A stretch of 7,859 nucleotides of DNA from NCBI GenBank assembly GCA_001795035.1, contig MGMW01000012.1:1-7859 (forward strand), read 5' to 3'. This DNA comes from Chloroflexi bacterium RBG_13_53_26 (lineage in GTDB: Bacteria > Chloroflexota > Dehalococcoidia > UBA2247 > RBG-13-53-26). A model generated the notes under the pieces. The model saw only the letters and a program-made list of their open reading frames with translations, had not been told where the DNA came from and searched no databases. Positions 6,300 to 7,859 of this stretch are shown one piece after another. A program made the translations under genes and the position numbers. Position 1 is the stretch's first letter; each line of letters starts with the position of its first letter.

Positions 6300-7085
6300 C
6301 TACAAAACCTTCGTTGCTTTGAGCTTTTCGATGAGCTGTTCCACCTGACTCTCCGGGCTGCCCTGGAGCAACTCACCCTGGCTGGCCCGCTGGGGACGGA
6401 AGACTCTGACTATTCGAGTCGGTGAACCCTGCAGTCCGACTCTGGCAACATCCACGCCCAGCTCCCGGGCGTTCCAGAGAGTGATATGGGCCTTCTTCGA
6501 TTGCATCAGTCCGCGGAGAGAAGGCAATCGGGGCACGTTTATCTCTTTTACTACACTGATTACCCCGGGCAACTGCATCTCAACGAGGTGGTGGCCCTCC
6601 TCGGCCATTCTCTGCACCGTTATGTGCCCATCTGCCACCTCTTCTATCTTGCTGACACAGGACACAAAGGGAAGCTGCAGCATTTCAGCCAGTTGTGGCC
6701 CAACCTGGCCGGTTTCGCCGTCTATCGTCTGTTTGCCGCAGATTACGATGTCGGGCCGATCCAGTTTCCTGATGCCTCGAGAGAGGACATAAGAGGTAGC
6801 CCAGGTATCCGAACCATCGAAAGCGGGGTCGCACAGCAGAATGGCCTCGTCTGCCCCGAGAGCGACAGCTTCTCTCAGCGATTCCTCGACCTGAGAGGGG
6901 CCCATGCTGATGACGTAAACCTTGCCGCTGTGTTTCTCCTTCAGACGGAAACCTTCCTCCAGCGCATTCATGTCAAAGGGGCCGATTATGTTGTCAGTCC
7001 CGCCTCTGATCAAGGTGTCGGTTTGAGGATCGATCTCTATGTTGAATTTTCCCGGCACCTGCTTCATGCAGACCACAATGTTCAT
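6300..7085 (-). CDS. etfB: Electron transfer flavoprotein subunit beta
   Basis: Beta subunit of the ETF heterodimer; it holds AMP in respiratory ETFs or a second FAD in electron-bifurcating ETFs, and docks onto the dehydrogenase. The 261 residues open with MNIVVCMKQVPGKFN and have NIIGPFDMNALEEG (32-45) and ALGADEAILLCD (75-86). The nucleotide-binding stretch is GKQTIDGETGQVGPQLAE (117-134). The dehydrogenase recognition loop with the ETF-beta signature is VPRLPSLRGLMQSKK (184-198). The TxQVGP form resembles bifurcating EtfB proteins more than the human type. Start ATG 7085 overlaps the acyl-CoA dehydrogenase stop as ATGA (7082-7085), with AAAGG at 7096-7100, and matches the normal family N-terminus. 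The frame stays open upstream to 7595, but that part encodes nothing conserved and lies over the dehydrogenase. Confidence 0.95.
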   Translation of the reverse strand: MNIVVCMKQVPGKFNIEIDPQTDTLIRGGTDNIIGPFDMNALEEGFRLKEKHSGKVYVISMGPSQVEESLREAVALGADEAILLCDPAFDGSDTWATSYVLSRGIRKLDRPDIVICGKQTIDGETGQVGPQLAEMLQLPFVSCVSKIEEVADGHITVQRMAEEGHHLVEMQLPGVISVVKEINVPRLPSLRGLMQSKKAHITLWNARELGVDVARVGLQGSPTRIVRVFRPQRASQGELLQGSPESQVEQLIEKLKATKVL

Positions 7086-7859
7086 TCGCGCAGCGCCTTT
7101 CTTTTCAACAGCTCCAGGGCGATGGTATTCCTGACAACCTGGTTGGTCCCCTCGTATATCTGAGTGATTTTGGCATCCCTCATCATCTTTTCGACAGGGT
7201 ATTCGCGCATATATCCGGCACCGCCGAGTATCTGCACTGCATCGGTGGTCACTCTCATAGCCATATCTGAAGCAAAGAGCTTGGCCATGGCTGCTTCTTC
7301 GGTGAAGCTCCTGGCACCGGCATCGAGCGTTCTGGCCGCAGCATAGACCAGGGCCCGGGCTGCTTCCAGGTTGGTGGCCATATCGGCCAGCATATGCTGC
7401 ACAGCCTGGATAGCTGAGATGGGATGACCGAACTGAATGCGTTGGCGTGAATAGTCCACTGCCGCTTCCAGGGCCCCCTGGGCGATGCCAACGGCCTGCG
7501 CACCTACTCCAGGCCGGGAACGGTCCAGTGTTCTCATGGCGATAATAAAGCCCTGACCTTCCTTGCCGATCAGGTTTTCCTGGGGCACGCGGCAATCACG
7601 GAAGACCAGCTCTCTTGTAGAGGAGGCGCGAATGCCCATCTTCTTCTCCTTCTTACCGAAGGAGAAGCCGGGTGTTCCCTTTTCCACTATCAATACGCTG
7701 GCACCGCGGCTGCCTCTGGCCGGATCGGTCATCACTACCACGGAGTATATCTCTGCCTCCCCGCCGTTAGTGATAAACTGCTTGGCTCCGTTCAGCACAT
7801 AGTACCCGTCCGATCGAGCAGCCAATGTCCGGATGTTGGCAGCATCGCTGCCGGCAGTT
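7082..7859 (-). CDS. Acyl-CoA dehydrogenase, N-terminus cut by window edge
   Basis: FAD-dependent enzyme that introduces an alpha-beta double bond into an acyl-CoA (or runs in reverse as an enoyl-CoA reductase) and exchanges electrons with ETF. The frame is open to the right edge, giving 258 residues; about 120 N-terminal residues are missing from a usual length near 380. The visible part begins TAGSDAANIRT, the middle-domain loop after the usual TEP. It continues with YYVLNGAKQFITNGGEA, the C-terminal helical domain with RIQFGHPI, and QILGGAGYMREYPVEKMMRD. QIYEGTNQVVR near the C-terminus holds the presumed catalytic base, the Glu 23 residues from the end, as in short- and medium-chain dehydrogenases (MCAD Glu376). 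It overlaps etfB by 4 nt (ATGA), so it is translated with its electron carrier. Chain-length specificity cannot be read; butyryl-, glutaryl- and related acyl-CoAs are all possible. Confidence 0.95.
   Translation of the reverse strand, partial: TAGSDAANIRTLAARSDGYYVLNGAKQFITNGGEAEIYSVVVMTDPARGSRGASVLIVEKGTPGFSFGKKEKKMGIRASSTRELVFRDCRVPQENLIGKEGQGFIIAMRTLDRSRPGVGAQAVGIAQGALEAAVDYSRQRIQFGHPISAIQAVQHMLADMATNLEAARALVYAAARTLDAGARSFTEEAAMAKLFASDMAMRVTTDAVQILGGAGYMREYPVEKMMRDAKITQIYEGTNQVVRNTIALELLKRKALRE

Noticed and set aside
6486..7163. Plus-strand open frame (225 codons) across etfB
   Set aside because: Antisense to etfB and the end of the dehydrogenase, both strongly supported; no ribosome site or motif.
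7086..7595. N-terminal extension of the etfB frame to 7595
   Set aside because: It runs out of frame over the acyl-CoA dehydrogenase and encodes unconserved Arg/Gly/Ser-rich sequence; EtfB proteins start at the MNIVVCMKQVP position.
1..7859. CRISPR arrays, tandem repeats, insertion-sequence ends, rRNA or tRNA genes
   Set aside because: No regularly spaced repeats, transposase-like reading frame, flanking inverted repeats or conserved RNA-gene sequence was seen; genes fill nearly all the window and no gene-free stretch exceeds about 160 nt.

Overview
The window reads as ordinary bacterial chromosome: moderately GC-rich, densely packed, with ATG/GTG starts and Shine-Dalgarno sites. Gene content (a tungsten-type aldehyde:ferredoxin oxidoreductase family enzyme, and an acyl-CoA dehydrogenase with its own EtfBA pair) points to an anaerobe or facultative anaerobe that moves electrons through ferredoxin and flavoproteins. 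An environmental Dehalococcoidia-like (Chloroflexota) or similar anaerobic lineage would fit, but nothing here fixes the taxonomy and I hold this loosely.

Layout. (1) Minus strand, 1-3056: an AOR-family oxidoreductase followed 4 nt later by pabB (chorismate-to-aminodeoxychorismate, folate pathway), whose C-terminus runs off the left edge. (2) Minus strand, 3217-3905: a HigBA-type toxin-antitoxin pair, toxin first, genes overlapping by ATGA. It is driven by a promoter with consensus -35, -10 and 17-bp spacer that carries a perfect 22-bp palindrome, the likely operator. (3) Plus strand, 4052-5269: a 12-helix MFS permease with its own divergent promoter. (4) Minus strand, 5275-7859: an operon read in the order acyl-CoA dehydrogenase (5' end cut by the right edge), etfB, etfA, which converges on the MFS gene with only 5 nt between stop codons.

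How the parts relate. The acyl-CoA dehydrogenase, EtfB and EtfA form an obvious unit: the dehydrogenase exchanges electrons with the ETF heterodimer. EtfB carries a DGETGQVGP stretch that resembles the electron-bifurcating ETF type more than the AMP-binding respiratory type. If so, this unit could reduce ferredoxin, the partner of AOR-family enzymes, though the two operons are separate and the link is an inference. No functional link between pabB and the AOR gene is evident beyond co-transcription.

Points most worth a second look: the AOR-family protein keeps its cluster cysteines and active-site His but has a Cys-Gln pair where the classical AOR has its active-site Glu, recalling the Cys-ligated tungsten of BamB; and the toxin gene has no convincing start codon between its strong promoter and its conserved N-terminus. 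I see no CRISPR array, rRNA, tRNA, insertion sequence or clear intrinsic terminator. Nothing in the window convincingly amounts to a wholly new system.
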